From positions 1 through 42,492 of the forward strand of contig JANYJD010000329.1 in assembly GCA_025358555.1 (NCBI GenBank): DNA of 42,492 nt. The letters are read 5' to 3'. The position numbers and the translations under genes are program-made. Below, piece by piece: positions 1 to 8,889 of this stretch (position 1 is the first letter of the stretch; each line of letters begins with the position of its first letter). Under the pieces are notes generated by a model. The model was not told the DNA's origin, did no database searches, and was given only the letters and a program-made list of their open reading frames with translations. The DNA comes from Rhodoferax sp. Its GTDB lineage: Bacteria > Pseudomonadota > Gammaproteobacteria > Burkholderiales > Burkholderiaceae_C.

Positions 1-1
1 A

Positions 2-244
2 GCTGCTCCTGCTGCGAAAGAGCCAGTCGCGGCTGCCAAAGAAGAAAAGAAAGATCCAAAAGCTGAAGCAAAAGCCAAGAAAGAAGCTGACAAAAAGGCC
101 AAAGCTGATGAAAAGCAGGCAAAAGCTGACGCTGCCAAGGCAAAAAAAGAAACCACCAAAGATGGCAAGCCCATGGCCAAAGACGAGAAAAAAGAAGCTA
201 CCGCTGATGCTGCCAAACCAGCGGCCAGCGCCGCCAAGAAGTAA
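2..244 (+). CDS. C-terminal end of a Lys/Ala-rich protein (5' truncated)
   Basis: The window opens inside this gene; only the last 80 codons before the TAA at 242-244 are present. The visible part is almost entirely Ala, Lys, Glu and Asp in short KKEADKKAKAD-like runs and ends in AAKK. It has no Cys, no hydrophobic segment and no recognisable fold. Such tails occur in histone-H1-like DNA-binding proteins and in low-complexity extensions of envelope or granule-associated proteins, but nothing here decides between them. The frame is supported by its position directly before a strong terminator and by the compositional pattern, which is much more regular in this frame than in the alternatives. 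Function unknown. Confidence 0.6.
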   Translation, partial: AAPAAKEPVAAAKEEKKDPKAEAKAKKEADKKAKADEKQAKADAAKAKKETTKDGKPMAKDEKKEATADAAKPAASAAKK

Positions 245-283
245 TTCAAAACCCCATGAAGCAACCTTGCACTTGAATGGGGT

Positions 284-325
284 GCCCACAAAAAAACCCG
301 CCTCGGCGGGTTTTTTTTTGTGGGC
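284..325. terminator. Bidirectional rho-independent terminator
   Basis: Near-perfect inverted repeat with a GC core CCCGCC-TC-GGCGGG, flanked by seven A on the left and nine T on the right, and extended by GCCCAC/GTGGGC outer arms. T-runs follow the stem on both strands. It can therefore end the Lys/Ala-rich gene arriving from the left and the minus-strand small membrane gene arriving from the right. Confidence 0.9.
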
Positions 326-331
326 GGCAAC

Positions 332-550
332 TTATTGCAGGCCAGCGGCAGAAACGACGGGCTGACTTTCACTGGCCACACATGGGTGGCTGGTGACGAA
401 AGGCTTGGGTGCCATGTTCAGAGGCCTGACATGTTCGTCATCACCCGCAAGATCAGCAGAACCGGCCACGTTGTTGGGCGACGCCGAGGCTGCCAGGGCC
501 AATGTGATGATGATGGCTATGACGATGACGCAGGTGGTGAAGATGAGCAT
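332..550 (-). CDS. Small single-span membrane or exported protein, unknown function
   Basis: A 72-residue protein starting MLIFTTCVIVIAII. I chose this ATG because AGGAAG lies about 7 bases upstream and because the protein then starts directly with a hydrophobic segment (residues 1-22), which would be a membrane anchor or uncleaved signal. The remaining 50 residues are hydrophilic with several Pro and Ser and no motif I know. The frame stays open about 20 codons further upstream, but that extension has no ribosome site. It lies downstream of the oxoprolinase gene on the same strand, 84 bases after its stop, and ends just before the bidirectional terminator. The composition supports a real gene; the function is not recognisable. 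Confidence 0.5.
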   Translation of the reverse strand: MLIFTTCVIVIAIIITLALAASASPNNVAGSADLAGDDEHVRPLNMAPKPFVTSHPCVASESQPVVSAAGLQ

Positions 551-634
551 GAAGTCTTCCTGAAGGTGAGCGTCCAGTCTATAAAGACTGGCGCACAAAC
601 GCATCAGCAAAAAGTCACACTTTTTGGTATTTTG

Positions 635-3600
635 TTACATCGGCTGATTGCCAAGTCGGCCAAAGCCGCCCCCACCCGGCGTATGAATCTCAAAAATATC
701 ACCGGGTTGCATCTCGGCCTGGCCTATGTGGCCCAACGCTTCTACGCTGCCATCGACACGCACCACCTGGTTGAGCCCCACCTGCCCTGGCTGCCCACCG
801 GCCATGCCAAACGCGCCAAACTTGCGGCCATTGGACAAAATGCTTGCCGTCATCGGCTCCAGAAATCGCACCCGCCGCACGCCACCATTGCCGCCCATCC
901 ATTGCCCTGCGCCGCCTGAACCCGCGCGAATCTCATAACTCTCCAGGCGAACGGGAAAGCGAAATTCCAGCACCTCCGGGTCCGTCAGGCGCGAATTGGT
1001 CATGTGGGCTTGGACGACCGACGTGCCGTTAAAGCCCGACACCAGCATGCCCGTCGCGTCCATCACCCCCCCGGCACCCGAGCCGCCCGAGATGGTCTCG
1101 TAATACTGGTGGCGCGCATTGCCAAAGGTGAAGTTGTTCATGGTGCATTGGCCCGCCGCCATCACGCCTAAAGCGCCGAACAGCGCATTGGTGATGCAGG
1201 TGGACGTCTCCACGTTGCCCGCCACCACCGACGCTGGCGGGCTCGGGTTGAGCATCGAGCCCGCCGGAATGATGACCTTGAGTGGCTTGAGGCAACCCGC
1301 ATTCAGCGGAATGTCGTCATCCACCAGCGTGCGAAAGACATACAGCACAGCCGCCATGCACACCGCCGTCGGCGCGTTGAAGTTGTTGGTTTGCTGCGGC
1401 GATGTGCCGGTGAAATCGATCTCGGCGCTGCGCGTGGCGGTATCCACACGGATCGCCACCTTGATCTGCGCGCCATTGTCCAGCGGCAGCGTGAAAGAAT
1501 TAATTGGGGTCAGATCCCCATTATTTTGCGATGTCATCGCTGCCCGGCGTTCCGCCTCAAATAATTGGGATCTGACCCCAATTAATTGGATCACCCGGCG
1601 CACCGATTCTTCGGCGTTGTTCTGCACATGCGCCATGTAGGCCTGCACCACGTCCAGGCCGTACTGGTCCACCATTTTGCGCAGCTCCTGCACGCCTTTT
1701 TCGTTGGCGGCAATCTGCGCCTTCAAATCGGCCATGTTCTGCTGCGGATTTCTGGAAGGGTATTCACCACTTTCAAGCAGCGCCAACGTCTGGGCCTCCT
1801 GCAACACGCCCTCGGCCACCAGCTTGACGTTATTGATTTGCACGCCCTCTTCTTCTATGCGCGTGGAGAACGGCGGCATCGAGCCCGGCGTAGTGCCGCC
1901 AATGTCGGCATGGTGACCCCGCGAGCCCACGTAAAAAGTCGGTTCAGCTGACGAGCCGCCAGGCGTACCGAGGTACACCGGCGTGATCACGGTAATGTCA
2001 GGCAAATGCGTGCCCCCGTGGTACGGATCGTTCAACACAAAAACATCGCCGGGCAGCATCCTGGCAGCGTTCTCCCGTATCACTGTCTTGATGCTCTCGC
2101 CCATGGAGCCCAGGTGCACTGGCATGTGCGGCGCATTGGCAATCAGGTTGCCCTTTGCGTCGAACAGCGCGCAGCTAAAGTCAAGGCGTTCCTTGATGTT
2201 GACTGAGTAGGCGGTGTTCTGCAACTGCAGGCCCATCTGCTCGGCAATGTTCATGAAGAGGTTGTTGAAGACCTCGAGCAAGACCGGGTCAGCGGTGGTT
2301 CCAGCTGCATATTTTATAGCGCGTTGTGCATGTCGGACGAGGGCCAGGTGGTCAAATGCTGTCAATTCAGCGGTCCAGCCAGGCTCGATGACCGTGGTGG
2401 CATTTTTCTCGGCAATGATGGCCGGGCCGGTGATGAGGTCACCCGGCTGCAGGTCTTCGCGCACCACCAGCGCAGCATCGTGCCACTGCCCGCCTGAGTA
2501 CATGCGCACGGTCTCGCGCACCACACCACAGGCCACAAGGTCGCGCGGCGCGTGCAAGGCGTGGCGCGGCTCGGCTGGCGCATCGCCCGCAATGATCGCC
2601 TCCACCGACACGGCTTCCACGATCAGCCCCTTGCCCTGCATCAAAAAGGCGAAGCGCTGGCGGTAGGCAGCCTCGAACCCGGCCTCAATTTGCGCCAGGC
2701 TACCAAAGGCGATCACCAGTGCAGCGTCGCTCCCCTCATAGCGCACGTGCACGCGGCGGTGCGTGGTGATGCCACCGCCACTGGCTTGCTGGCGTTGCAA
2801 CTCGCCCTCAGCGCCAGCTGCCAGAGCATCAAGCGCGTCTGCAATGGCGGGCATGGCGGACTGCGCCAATTTCATTTCAATCGCCTGTTCACGGATTACA
2901 TTCTGGTCGGCCAGGCCCATGCCGTAGGCGCTGAGCACGCCCGCCAGCGGATGCACAAACACCTGCGTCATGCCCAGCGCGTCGGCCACCAGGCAGGCGT
3001 GCTGGCCGCCCGCGCCACCAAAACATTGCAAGGTGTAGCGGGTGACGTCATAGCCGCGCGCGACCGAGATTTTCTTGATTGCGTTGGCCATCTGCTGCAC
3101 TGCGATGTTGATGAAGCCTTCCGCGCATGCCTCTGGGGTCAGGTGGGTCTGCGCTGCCAGCGCGGCAAACTTCCCGCGCACCACATCGCCATCCAGAGCC
3201 TCATCACCCCTGGGCCCAAACAGCTTCGGGAAGTAACGCGGCTGCACCTTGCCCACCATCACGTTGGCATCGGTCACCGCCAGCGGGCCACCGCGGCGGT
3301 AACTGGCCGGGCCAGGGTTGGCCCCGGCGCTTTGCGGCCCCACGCGAAAGCGTTCGCCGTCGAATTTAAGGATTGAGCCACCGCCCGCCGCCACGGTGTG
3401 AATGCTCATCATCGGTGCCCGCATGCGCACGCCCGCCACCTGGGTTTCAAACTCGCGCTCGAATTCGCCTGCGTAGTGCGACACATCGGTAGAGGTGCCA
3501 CCCATGTCAAAGCCAATGACTTTGACGCCCTGGCGCAGCCCGTTCCCCCCGCCCTCCCCCTCACCCTCTGCCCTCAGGGGCGAGGGAGCCGATCCTGATG

Positions 3601-4492
3601 CAGCCGGGCCATGCCGATGGGCAAGCTCTGCCGTGCGGGCCATGCCCACAATGCCCCCCGCCGGGCCGCTCAAAATCGCATCCTTGCCCTGGAACGCATG
3701 CGCATCGGTCAAGCCGCCGGACGACTGCATGAAGAACAGCTTGACGCCCGGCATCTCGGCGGCCACTTGCTGCACATACCGGCGCAGGATGGGCGACAGG
3801 TACGCATCGACCACGGTTGTGTCGCCCCGGCTCACAAACTTCATCATCGGACTGGTTTCATGCGACGTGCTGATCTGCGTAAAGCCAATGTCCTCGGCAA
3901 TGCGCTTGGCCGTTTTTTCATGCGACGTATGGCGGTAACCATGCATAAAAACGATTGAAACACTGTGTAGCCCTCGTCCATATTGCATAGTTAGCTCTTC
4001 TTTTAATAGTAATTCATCCAGCGGAAGAATCACCTCGCCCTGCGCACCCACACGCTCTTGCGCCTCCACCACGGCGCTGTAAAGAAGCTCGGGCAGCACG
4101 ATGCGGCGGTCAAACAGGCGTGGCCGGTTCTGGTAGGCGATGCGCAGCGCATCGCGAAAGCCGCGTGTGGTCACCAGCAGCGTGGGCTCGCCCTTGCGCT
4201 CCAGCAGCGCATTGGTCGCCACCGTGGTGCCCATCTTCACGCACTCCACCAGCTCGGGCGTGACCGGCTCGCCCGCTTTCAATCCAAGAAGATGCCGGAT
4301 GCCGGCCACCGCAGCATCGCGGTATTGCTCGGGGTTCTCGGACAGCAGCTTGTGCGTGACGAGCGAGAACGTGCCGTCGGCGCTGGGCCGCTTTGCAACG
4401 ATATCGGTAAAAGTGCCGCCGCGGTCAATCCAGAATTGCCAGCGTTTGGGAGGGGGGGGTCCGCTTGAAGTAAGGGGGTTAGTCTGGATCAT
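635..4492 (-). CDS. 5-oxoprolinase / hydantoinase A+B fusion protein
   Basis: A 1285-residue protein matching the length of fused ATP-dependent 5-oxoprolinases, which open 5-oxo-L-proline to glutamate using ATP. The N-terminal half is HyuA-like: [10 protein letters not shown] at about 23-32 and the actin-like ATPase signature [11 protein letters not shown] at about 326-336. The C-terminal half is HyuB-like from about residue 735 ([12 protein letters not shown], then a Gly-rich C-terminus ending in TPGGGGFG). Bacterial versions are often split into two genes; here both are in one frame. The ribosome site before 4492 is weak. The gene is invaded by four repeat segments that keep the frame: residues about 160-180, 301-316, 712-730 and 969-998. 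The neighbouring racemase and TRAP genes suggest a cyclic amide or amino-acid derivative as substrate. A related hydantoinase or N-methylhydantoinase activity is the main alternative. Confidence 0.9.
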   Translation of the reverse strand: MIQTNPLTSSGPPPPKRWQFWIDRGGTFTDIVAKRPSADGTFSLVTHKLLSENPEQYRDAAVAGIRHLLGLKAGEPVTPELVECVKMGTTVATNALLERKGEPTLLVTTRGFRDALRIAYQNRPRLFDRRIVLPELLYSAVVEAQERVGAQGEVILPLDELLLKEELTMQYGRGLHSVSIVFMHGYRHTSHEKTAKRIAEDIGFTQISTSHETSPMMKFVSRGDTTVVDAYLSPILRRYVQQVAAEMPGVKLFFMQSSGGLTDAHAFQGKDAILSGPAGGIVGMARTAELAHRHGPAASGSAPSPLRAEGEGEGGGNGLRQGVKVIGFDMGGTSTDVSHYAGEFEREFETQVAGVRMRAPMMSIHTVAAGGGSILKFDGERFRVGPQSAGANPGPASYRRGGPLAVTDANVMVGKVQPRYFPKLFGPRGDEALDGDVVRGKFAALAAQTHLTPEACAEGFINIAVQQMANAIKKISVARGYDVTRYTLQCFGGAGGQHACLVADALGMTQVFVHPLAGVLSAYGMGLADQNVIREQAIEMKLAQSAMPAIADALDALAAGAEGELQRQQASGGGITTHRRVHVRYEGSDAALVIAFGSLAQIEAGFEAAYRQRFAFLMQGKGLIVEAVSVEAIIAGDAPAEPRHALHAPRDLVACGVVRETVRMYSGGQWHDAALVVREDLQPGDLITGPAIIAEKNATTVIEPGWTAELTAFDHLALVRHAQRAIKYAAGTTADPVLLEVFNNLFMNIAEQMGLQLQNTAYSVNIKERLDFSCALFDAKGNLIANAPHMPVHLGSMGESIKTVIRENAARMLPGDVFVLNDPYHGGTHLPDITVITPVYLGTPGGSSAEPTFYVGSRGHHADIGGTTPGSMPPFSTRIEEEGVQINNVKLVAEGVLQEAQTLALLESGEYPSRNPQQNMADLKAQIAANEKGVQELRKMVDQYGLDVVQAYMAHVQNNAEESVRRVIQLIGVRSQLFEAERRAAMTSQNNGDLTPINSFTLPLDNGAQIKVAIRVDTATRSAEIDFTGTSPQQTNNFNAPTAVCMAAVLYVFRTLVDDDIPLNAGCLKPLKVIIPAGSMLNPSPPASVVAGNVETSTCITNALFGALGVMAAGQCTMNNFTFGNARHQYYETISGGSGAGGVMDATGMLVSGFNGTSVVQAHMTNSRLTDPEVLEFRFPVRLESYEIRAGSGGAGQWMGGNGGVRRVRFLEPMTASILSNGRKFGAFGMAGGQPGQVGLNQVVRVDGSVEALGHIGQAEMQPGDIFEIHTPGGGGFGRLGNQPM
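1499..1586. repeat. Inverted pair of REP-like repeats inside the oxoprolinase gene
   Basis: Two arms of 29 bases (1499-1527 and 1558-1586) are inverted copies with one mismatch. Both carry the core TTGGGGTCAGATCCC, and about 30 bases lie between them. The frame remains open through the element. It adds roughly 30 residues to the HyuB half ([20 protein letters not shown] and following) that look foreign to the family. The layout of two inverted REP-like units resembles elements mobilised by REP-associated tyrosine transposases; no such transposase lies in this window. Confidence 0.75.
2309..2357 (+). repeat. Dispersed repeat copy inside the oxoprolinase gene
   Basis: Shares the pattern ATTTTATAGC-n-TTGTGCAT followed by GGACGAGGGC with copies elsewhere in the window. 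It lies antisense to the coding strand and encodes part of the linker between the HyuA and HyuB halves (residues about 712-730) without interrupting the frame. Confidence 0.6.
3545..3590. repeat. Palindromic CCCTCACCC...GCGAGGG repeat in the oxoprolinase gene
   Basis: C-rich segment with CCCTCACCC on the left and GGGGCGAGGG on the right, the general form of a short palindromic repeat common between genes in many proteobacteria. Here it lies within coding sequence and adds a Ser/Pro/Gly/Glu-rich stretch (about residues 301-316, [13 protein letters not shown]) shortly before the [11 protein letters not shown] ATPase motif. Confidence 0.55.
3955..4012 (-). repeat. Dispersed repeat copy inside the HyuA part
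   Basis: On the minus strand it contains AGCTAACTATGCAATAT followed by GGACGAGGGCTACAC, matching the same dispersed family as the copies at 8725, 10553, 15835 and 26592. It is read in frame as [19 protein letters not shown] (residues about 160-180). The local AT content is visibly higher than in the surrounding gene. Confidence 0.65.
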
Positions 4493-4577
4493 TTTCTATG
4501 CTGCACTTTTCAAATCGGGTCATGCACACAACATGCAGGATGGCACGGAAGGCAAGTCTACGCGCAGTAAAACGCCT

Positions 4578-5444
4578 CTACAAAATGCAGGTGCGTCGGG
4601 CCTGCGCAGCAGGTGTAGAAGACGAAAACGGCGCAAAGAGTTCACTGCAATCAAGCAATGAAAGCGGCTTGAGCCCGGTGGCCGCCGCAATGGCATGGGC
4701 GTAGGGCGGCATGTTGGTGCATTCCAGCACCACAGAGCGCAGCGCGGGTGCGCGCCGCTTCAACGCCTGCGCAGCCGCCACCACGTCGGCCTGGGCCAGG
4801 GGCACATCCAGCGTGGTCTGGTTGCCCAGAATGGTGCGGGCAAAGGAGCCGTGCGGGTCCACCCCCTGCACCAGCACATCGGCCAAGCGCGCAGATGGCA
4901 CGCCTGCCCCGCGCAAATGGGCACGCCCCAGGCGCGCTGCGCTGATGGTCAACACGCCTACTTGCGGCTCGCGCGCCAGCAGGCGCGGCAGCAGCAACAG
5001 GCTGGAAGTCACCACAGGCACTGCCACAGCGGCCTGCAGCTCGCGTTGCAGTAGCACCAAAAAGCCGCAACTCGTGGTGATGGCGCGCGCACCATCGGCT
5101 TCAAGCTGGCACACCGCTTGGGTGAAAGGCAGGAGCAAACCCCCCGCCCGCAGTCCGGCAGCGCTCTGCACCACTTTGGCGGGAAAGGCTCCTTGCACCA
5201 CAGCGCGCCGCGTGGGCACCGGGTAGGACTCGGGATTGCCAAGGTCTCCCGGCGGTCGGGGAAAGTGGGTGTCCAGCATCACCAGGCCCAGAAAGCCGTG
5301 GCGGTGAACGCTCGGGTGCTGAAGGCTATGGTTCTGCGGGCCGCTCGCAACTCCATTTTGAACCCCCAAGGGAAACACCGGAGCAGGTGGCGCGGGAATT
5401 GCACTTATGCTGGAAGCCTTTGTCATCCAACCATTGTCATCCAC
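4578..5444 (-). CDS. Aspartate/glutamate racemase family protein
   Basis: Up to 288 residues. The two catalytic-type cysteines of the Asp/Glu/hydantoin racemase superfamily are present: TTSCGF in the N-terminal half and LECTNM in the C-terminal half. The hydrophobic segment after the first Cys (VPVVTSSLLLLP) is also typical. These enzymes racemise acidic amino acids or 5-substituted hydantoins, or act as related maleate isomerases; sequence alone does not choose. The frame opens with GTG at 5444, with AAGGGG directly before it; an ATG at 5426 is an alternative start. It follows the divergent TRAP promoter region and lies 85 bases upstream of the oxoprolinase on the same strand, so co-transcription is likely. 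Confidence 0.75.
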   Translation of the reverse strand: MDDNGWMTKASSISAIPAPPAPVFPLGVQNGVASGPQNHSLQHPSVHRHGFLGLVMLDTHFPRPPGDLGNPESYPVPTRRAVVQGAFPAKVVQSAAGLRAGGLLLPFTQAVCQLEADGARAITTSCGFLVLLQRELQAAVAVPVVTSSLLLLPRLLAREPQVGVLTISAARLGRAHLRGAGVPSARLADVLVQGVDPHGSFARTILGNQTTLDVPLAQADVVAAAQALKRRAPALRSVVLECTNMPPYAHAIAAATGLKPLSLLDCSELFAPFSSSTPAAQARRTCIL

Positions 5445-5464
5445 CCCTTGTCCCCGGAGAGTCC

Positions 5465-6433
5465 ATGAAATTCAAGACCGCAATCATTGCCGCTGCGCTG
5501 GCAACCGCTGGCACCAGCTTTGCCCAAACCAAGTGGGATTTGCCCGCTGCCTACGCAGCCACCAATTTCCATTCCGAGAACCTGACCCAGTTTGCGCAGG
5601 ATGTGGACAAAGCCACCAGCGGCAAGCTGAAAATCACCGTGCACGCCAATGCATCGCTGTTCAAGGCCAACGAGATCAAGCGTGCCGTGCAAAGCGGCCA
5701 GGCCCAAGCGGGAGAAGTACTGCTGGCCAACTTCGAGAACGAAAACCCGCTCTACGCAGCCGATGGCATTCCGTTCCTGGCCTCCAGCTATGCCGAGTCC
5801 AGAAAACTCGCCACCGTGCAAAAGCCTTACCTTGAAAAACTGCTGGGCGCGCAGGGCATGAAGCTGCTGTACACCGTGCCGTGGCCTCCACAGGGCATTT
5901 ATGTCAACAAGGAGATCGCCTCGGTCGCCGAAATGCGCGGGCTCAAATGGCGCGCCTACAGCCCGGCTACCGCCAAAATTGCGGAGCTGATTGGCGCGCA
6001 GCCGGTCACCATCCAGGCGGCCGAGCTGTCACAGGCCCTGGCCACTGGCGTAGTCAACAGCTATATGAGCTCGGGCTCCACCGGTTACGACACCAAAACC
6101 TATGAAAGCATCAAGTACTGGTATGACACCCAGGCCTGGCTGCCCAAAAACGCCGTGATGGTCAACCAGAAAGCCTTTGACGCGCTGGACAAACCCACGC
6201 AGGAAGCCCTGCTCAAAGCCGCCGCCGACGCCGAAACCCGCGGCTGGAAAATCAGCCAGGAGAAAAACGAGTGGTACACCAAGGCGCTGGCCGAAAAAGG
6301 CATGAAGATCATGAAGCCGTCGCCCAAGTTGGTGGCCGACCTCAAGCAGGTGGGCACCATCATGCTGGCCGACTGGGAAAAGAAAGCTGGTGCCGATGGC
6401 GCTGCGCTGGTTGCCGCTTTCAACAAAAAATAA
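5465..6433 (+). CDS. dctP: TRAP transporter substrate-binding protein (DctP family)
   Basis: A 322-residue periplasmic binding protein. The start at 5465 follows GGAGAG and gives a clear signal peptide (MKFKTAIIAAALATAGTSFA, cleaved near residue 21). The frame is open further upstream, but that part is not signal-like. Family features include the conserved middle region with GLKWRAYSPATAKIAELIGA and the residues after it (QAAELSQALATGVV), where an Arg usually binds the carboxylate of the ligand. It captures an organic acid or amino-acid-like carboxylate and hands it to DctQM. It is the first gene of a three-gene operon divergent from the racemase gene. The ligand cannot be read from the sequence. 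Confidence 0.92.
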   Translation: MKFKTAIIAAALATAGTSFAQTKWDLPAAYAATNFHSENLTQFAQDVDKATSGKLKITVHANASLFKANEIKRAVQSGQAQAGEVLLANFENENPLYAADGIPFLASSYAESRKLATVQKPYLEKLLGAQGMKLLYTVPWPPQGIYVNKEIASVAEMRGLKWRAYSPATAKIAELIGAQPVTIQAAELSQALATGVVNSYMSSGSTGYDTKTYESIKYWYDTQAWLPKNAVMVNQKAFDALDKPTQEALLKAAADAETRGWKISQEKNEWYTKALAEKGMKIMKPSPKLVADLKQVGTIMLADWEKKAGADGAALVAAFNKK

Positions 6434-6449
6434 GGCGAGGCACTGACCT

Positions 6450-6983
6450 ATGCGCCGCTTTCTGGACAGGCTCTACATCGTCTCCGGCGGCATAGGCGCT
6501 TTCTTTGTGGCGCTGCTGGCCGCGCTGATGGTGGCGCAAAGCATATTGCGTGAATTTGGCGTGCGCACCGGCGCAGTGAACGACGTGGTGGCCTGGTGCT
6601 GTGCCGCTGCGTCATTCTTTGCCATGGCGCATGCCTTCAAGCACGGCGACTTTGTGCGCGTGACCTTGCTGCTGGAAAAGCTGCCCGCAGCCAAGCGGCG
6701 TGTCGCCGAGGTCATGTGCCTTGGCATTGCAACAGTCGCGGTAGGCTATCTGGCTTTCTGGGCGAACAAGTTCACCTACGACAGCTTCATGTTTGATGAA
6801 AAAGCGCAGGGCCTGCTGGCGATTCCCATCTGGATTCCCCAGGCCAGTTTTGCAATTGGCTCATTGTTGCTGCTGGTTGCCGTGGTCGATGAGCTGGTGA
6901 TTGTGCTGCAGGGCGGCAAGCCCAGCTACGTGGCCGCAGTGGAAGAGCGTCACGCCAAAGGCGATTTTTCCTCAGACGTTTGA
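6450..6983 (+). CDS. dctQ: TRAP transporter small permease (DctQ family)
   Basis: A 177-residue protein with four hydrophobic segments: about 9-33, 45-65, 88-107 and 128-153. This is the size and topology of the small membrane subunit of tripartite ATP-independent transporters. It starts 16 bases after dctP and is followed by dctM 43 bases later. It forms the membrane complex with DctM. The short C-terminal tail is charged, as is usual. Confidence 0.9.
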   Translation: MRRFLDRLYIVSGGIGAFFVALLAALMVAQSILREFGVRTGAVNDVVAWCCAAASFFAMAHAFKHGDFVRVTLLLEKLPAAKRRVAEVMCLGIATVAVGYLAFWANKFTYDSFMFDEKAQGLLAIPIWIPQASFAIGSLLLLVAVVDELVIVLQGGKPSYVAAVEERHAKGDFSSDV

Positions 6984-7026
6984 GTCGACCCGCCGGGCTT
7001 GCGCCCGGCCTCCAAAGAGACAACAC

Positions 7027-8337
7027 ATGGACATACTTCTTGTCGGCGGCCTGCTGCTGACCATCATGATGGTGCTGCTTTCGGGCGGCGTGTGGATTGC
7101 CATGACTTTGGCCATCTGCGGCTGGGTCGGGCAGGCGTTTTTTACCAATTCCTCGCCCGGCAACAACCTGTTTTCGTCCTTCTGGGAAAGCAACGCTAGC
7201 TGGGAGCTGGCCGCACTGCCGCTGTTCATCTGGATGGGCGAGATACTCTTTCGCTCAAAACTCAGCGAAGAAATGTTCGAAGGCTTGCGCCCCTGGCTTA
7301 ACCGCATCCCCGGCCGGCTGATGCACACCACCATTCTGGGCTGTGGCATTTTTGGCTCGGTGTCAGGCTCGTCGGCGGCCACCTGCGCCACCATCAGCAA
7401 GGTGGCATTGCCCGAGCTTCTGAAGCGCGGCTACAGCGAGAAAATCGCGCTGGGTTCGCTGGCCACGGCGGGCACGCTGGGCATTTTGATCCCCCCCTCC
7501 ATCACCATGGTGGTGTACGCCGTGGCCGCTGATGCGTCGATCATCCGCATCTTCCTGGCGGGGTTCCTGCCAGGCTTTTTGCTCATGGGCCTGTTTTCTG
7601 GCTACATCATCTGGTGGAGCCTGCGCAACCCCACGCTGGTGCCGGCAGCAGACCCGCCAACAACCTTCATGGAAAAAATCCGCCTGTCGGGCAACCTGAT
7701 TCCCTGCGCGGTGCTCATCATCTTCATCGTGTGGGTGCTGATTGCGGGCTACGCAACCGCCACCGAATGCGCAGCCTACGGCGTGGTGGGCTCGCTGGCG
7801 CTGGCATGGAAGAGCAAGTCGCTGACGTGGCAAACCTTCTGTGACGGGCTGATGGGCACCACGCGCACCAGTTGCATGATCATGTTCATTCTGGCGGGCG
7901 CTGCGTTTTTGACCAAGACCATGGCGTTTACCGGCATCCCGCGCGAACTGGCCGAATGGGTCAACGCCATGCACCTGTCGCCCTACGCGCTGATTGCCGT
8001 GCTGACCGTGGTGTACCTGATTTTGGGCACCGCGCTGGACGGCATCAGCATGATCGTGCTCACCAGCGCGGTGGTGCTGCCGATGATCCAGAAAGCCGGG
8101 TTCGACTTGATCTGGTTCGGCATTTTCATCGTGCTGCTGGTGGAGATTGCCGAGGTGACACCGCCGGTCGGCTTCAATTTGTTTGTGCTGCAAAACATGA
8201 CCGGCAAGGACAGCAACACCATTGCCCGCGCCGCCATCCCGTTCTTCTTCTGCCTGGTGGTGTGCATCGTGCTCATTACCATTTTTCCGCAGATCGTGAC
8301 CATCCTGCCGGACATGGTGATGGGCCGCGAAAAATAG
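7027..8337 (+). CDS. dctM: TRAP transporter large permease (DctM family)
   Basis: A 436-residue polytopic membrane protein that carries out sodium- or proton-coupled uptake in TRAP systems. The start at 7027 (MDILLVGGLLLTIMMVLLSG) follows a purine-rich AAAGAGA site. Family features are the Gly/Ser-rich loop GSVSGSSAATCATISKVALPE, the segment LGILIPPSI, and near the C-terminus EVTPPVGFNLFVLQ. It completes dctPQM. With the divergent racemase and oxoprolinase it suggests import of a racemisable or cyclic amino-acid-derived acid; this link is inference from position. Confidence 0.92.
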   Translation: MDILLVGGLLLTIMMVLLSGGVWIAMTLAICGWVGQAFFTNSSPGNNLFSSFWESNASWELAALPLFIWMGEILFRSKLSEEMFEGLRPWLNRIPGRLMHTTILGCGIFGSVSGSSAATCATISKVALPELLKRGYSEKIALGSLATAGTLGILIPPSITMVVYAVAADASIIRIFLAGFLPGFLLMGLFSGYIIWWSLRNPTLVPAADPPTTFMEKIRLSGNLIPCAVLIIFIVWVLIAGYATATECAAYGVVGSLALAWKSKSLTWQTFCDGLMGTTRTSCMIMFILAGAAFLTKTMAFTGIPRELAEWVNAMHLSPYALIAVLTVVYLILGTALDGISMIVLTSAVVLPMIQKAGFDLIWFGIFIVLLVEIAEVTPPVGFNLFVLQNMTGKDSNTIARAAIPFFFCLVVCIVLITIFPQIVTILPDMVMGREK

Positions 8338-8349
8338 GCCCGCGCGGTG

Positions 8350-8757
8350 ATGTCCGTCATCGCCATCTGCATCGGCGCCAGCCTGGGTGCTCTCGCACGC
8401 TGGGGCCTGGGGTTGTGGCTCAGCCCCGGCGCGGGCATCGCCACTGTTATGCCCGCAGTGGTCCCTCTGGGAACCCTGGCCGCCAACCTGATCGGCGGCT
8501 ATCTGGTCGGCATTTGCGTGGCCGTGTTCCAGGCCATGCCGCAGCTCGACCCGGTGTGGCGGCTGGCGCTGGTGACCGGCTTTCTGGGCGCACTCACCAC
8601 TTTTTCCAGCTTCTCGGCCGAAGTGGTGGGCATGCTGCAGCAGCAGCGTTACGCCCTGGCGATCGGCACGGCAGCGTTGCACCTGTTTGGATCCCTGATG
8701 CTCACCGTGGCCGGCATTAAGACTGCTTCTTTATTTATAGCTGTTTATGCACGTTAG
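8350..8757 (+). CDS. crcB: CrcB/Fluc fluoride ion channel
   Basis: About 135 residues and four membrane segments. Conserved Fluc features are GALARWGL near the N-terminus, GTLAANLIGGYLVG in the second helix and the TGFLGALTTFSSFSAE segment that lines the fluoride path. Fluc proteins work as antiparallel dimers that let fluoride leave the cell. The ATG at 8350 lies 12 bases after the dctM stop; a GTG directly before it is also in frame. There is no room for a fluoride riboswitch upstream, so expression may depend on the TRAP operon. The last nine or so codons and the stop are formed by a dispersed repeat copy. Confidence 0.9.
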   Translation: MSVIAICIGASLGALARWGLGLWLSPGAGIATVMPAVVPLGTLAANLIGGYLVGICVAVFQAMPQLDPVWRLALVTGFLGALTTFSSFSAEVVGMLQQQRYALAIGTAALHLFGSLMLTVAGIKTASLFIAVYAR

Positions 8758-8780
8758 ACGAGGGCTTCAGGCATTTTTTA
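8725..8780 (+). repeat. Dispersed repeat copy forming the crcB C-terminus
   Basis: TTTATAGCTGTTTATGCACG followed by AGACGAGGGCTTCAGGC matches the dispersed family. The coding sequence of crcB runs into it and uses a TAG inside it as the stop codon. Confidence 0.7.
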
Positions 8781-8889
8781 CTGTCAAAAATGGTCATTTT
8801 TCGCCCTCCCCAGCCAGCGTGGCGTAGGGGCAAGTGGCGCAGGCTATCATCCCGGCAACTTAAAAAACCATCCGACTGAGGAACACCCC

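Noticed and set aside
8338-8350. Fluoride riboswitch upstream of crcB
   Set aside because: Only a dozen bases separate dctM from crcB, too few for the aptamer.
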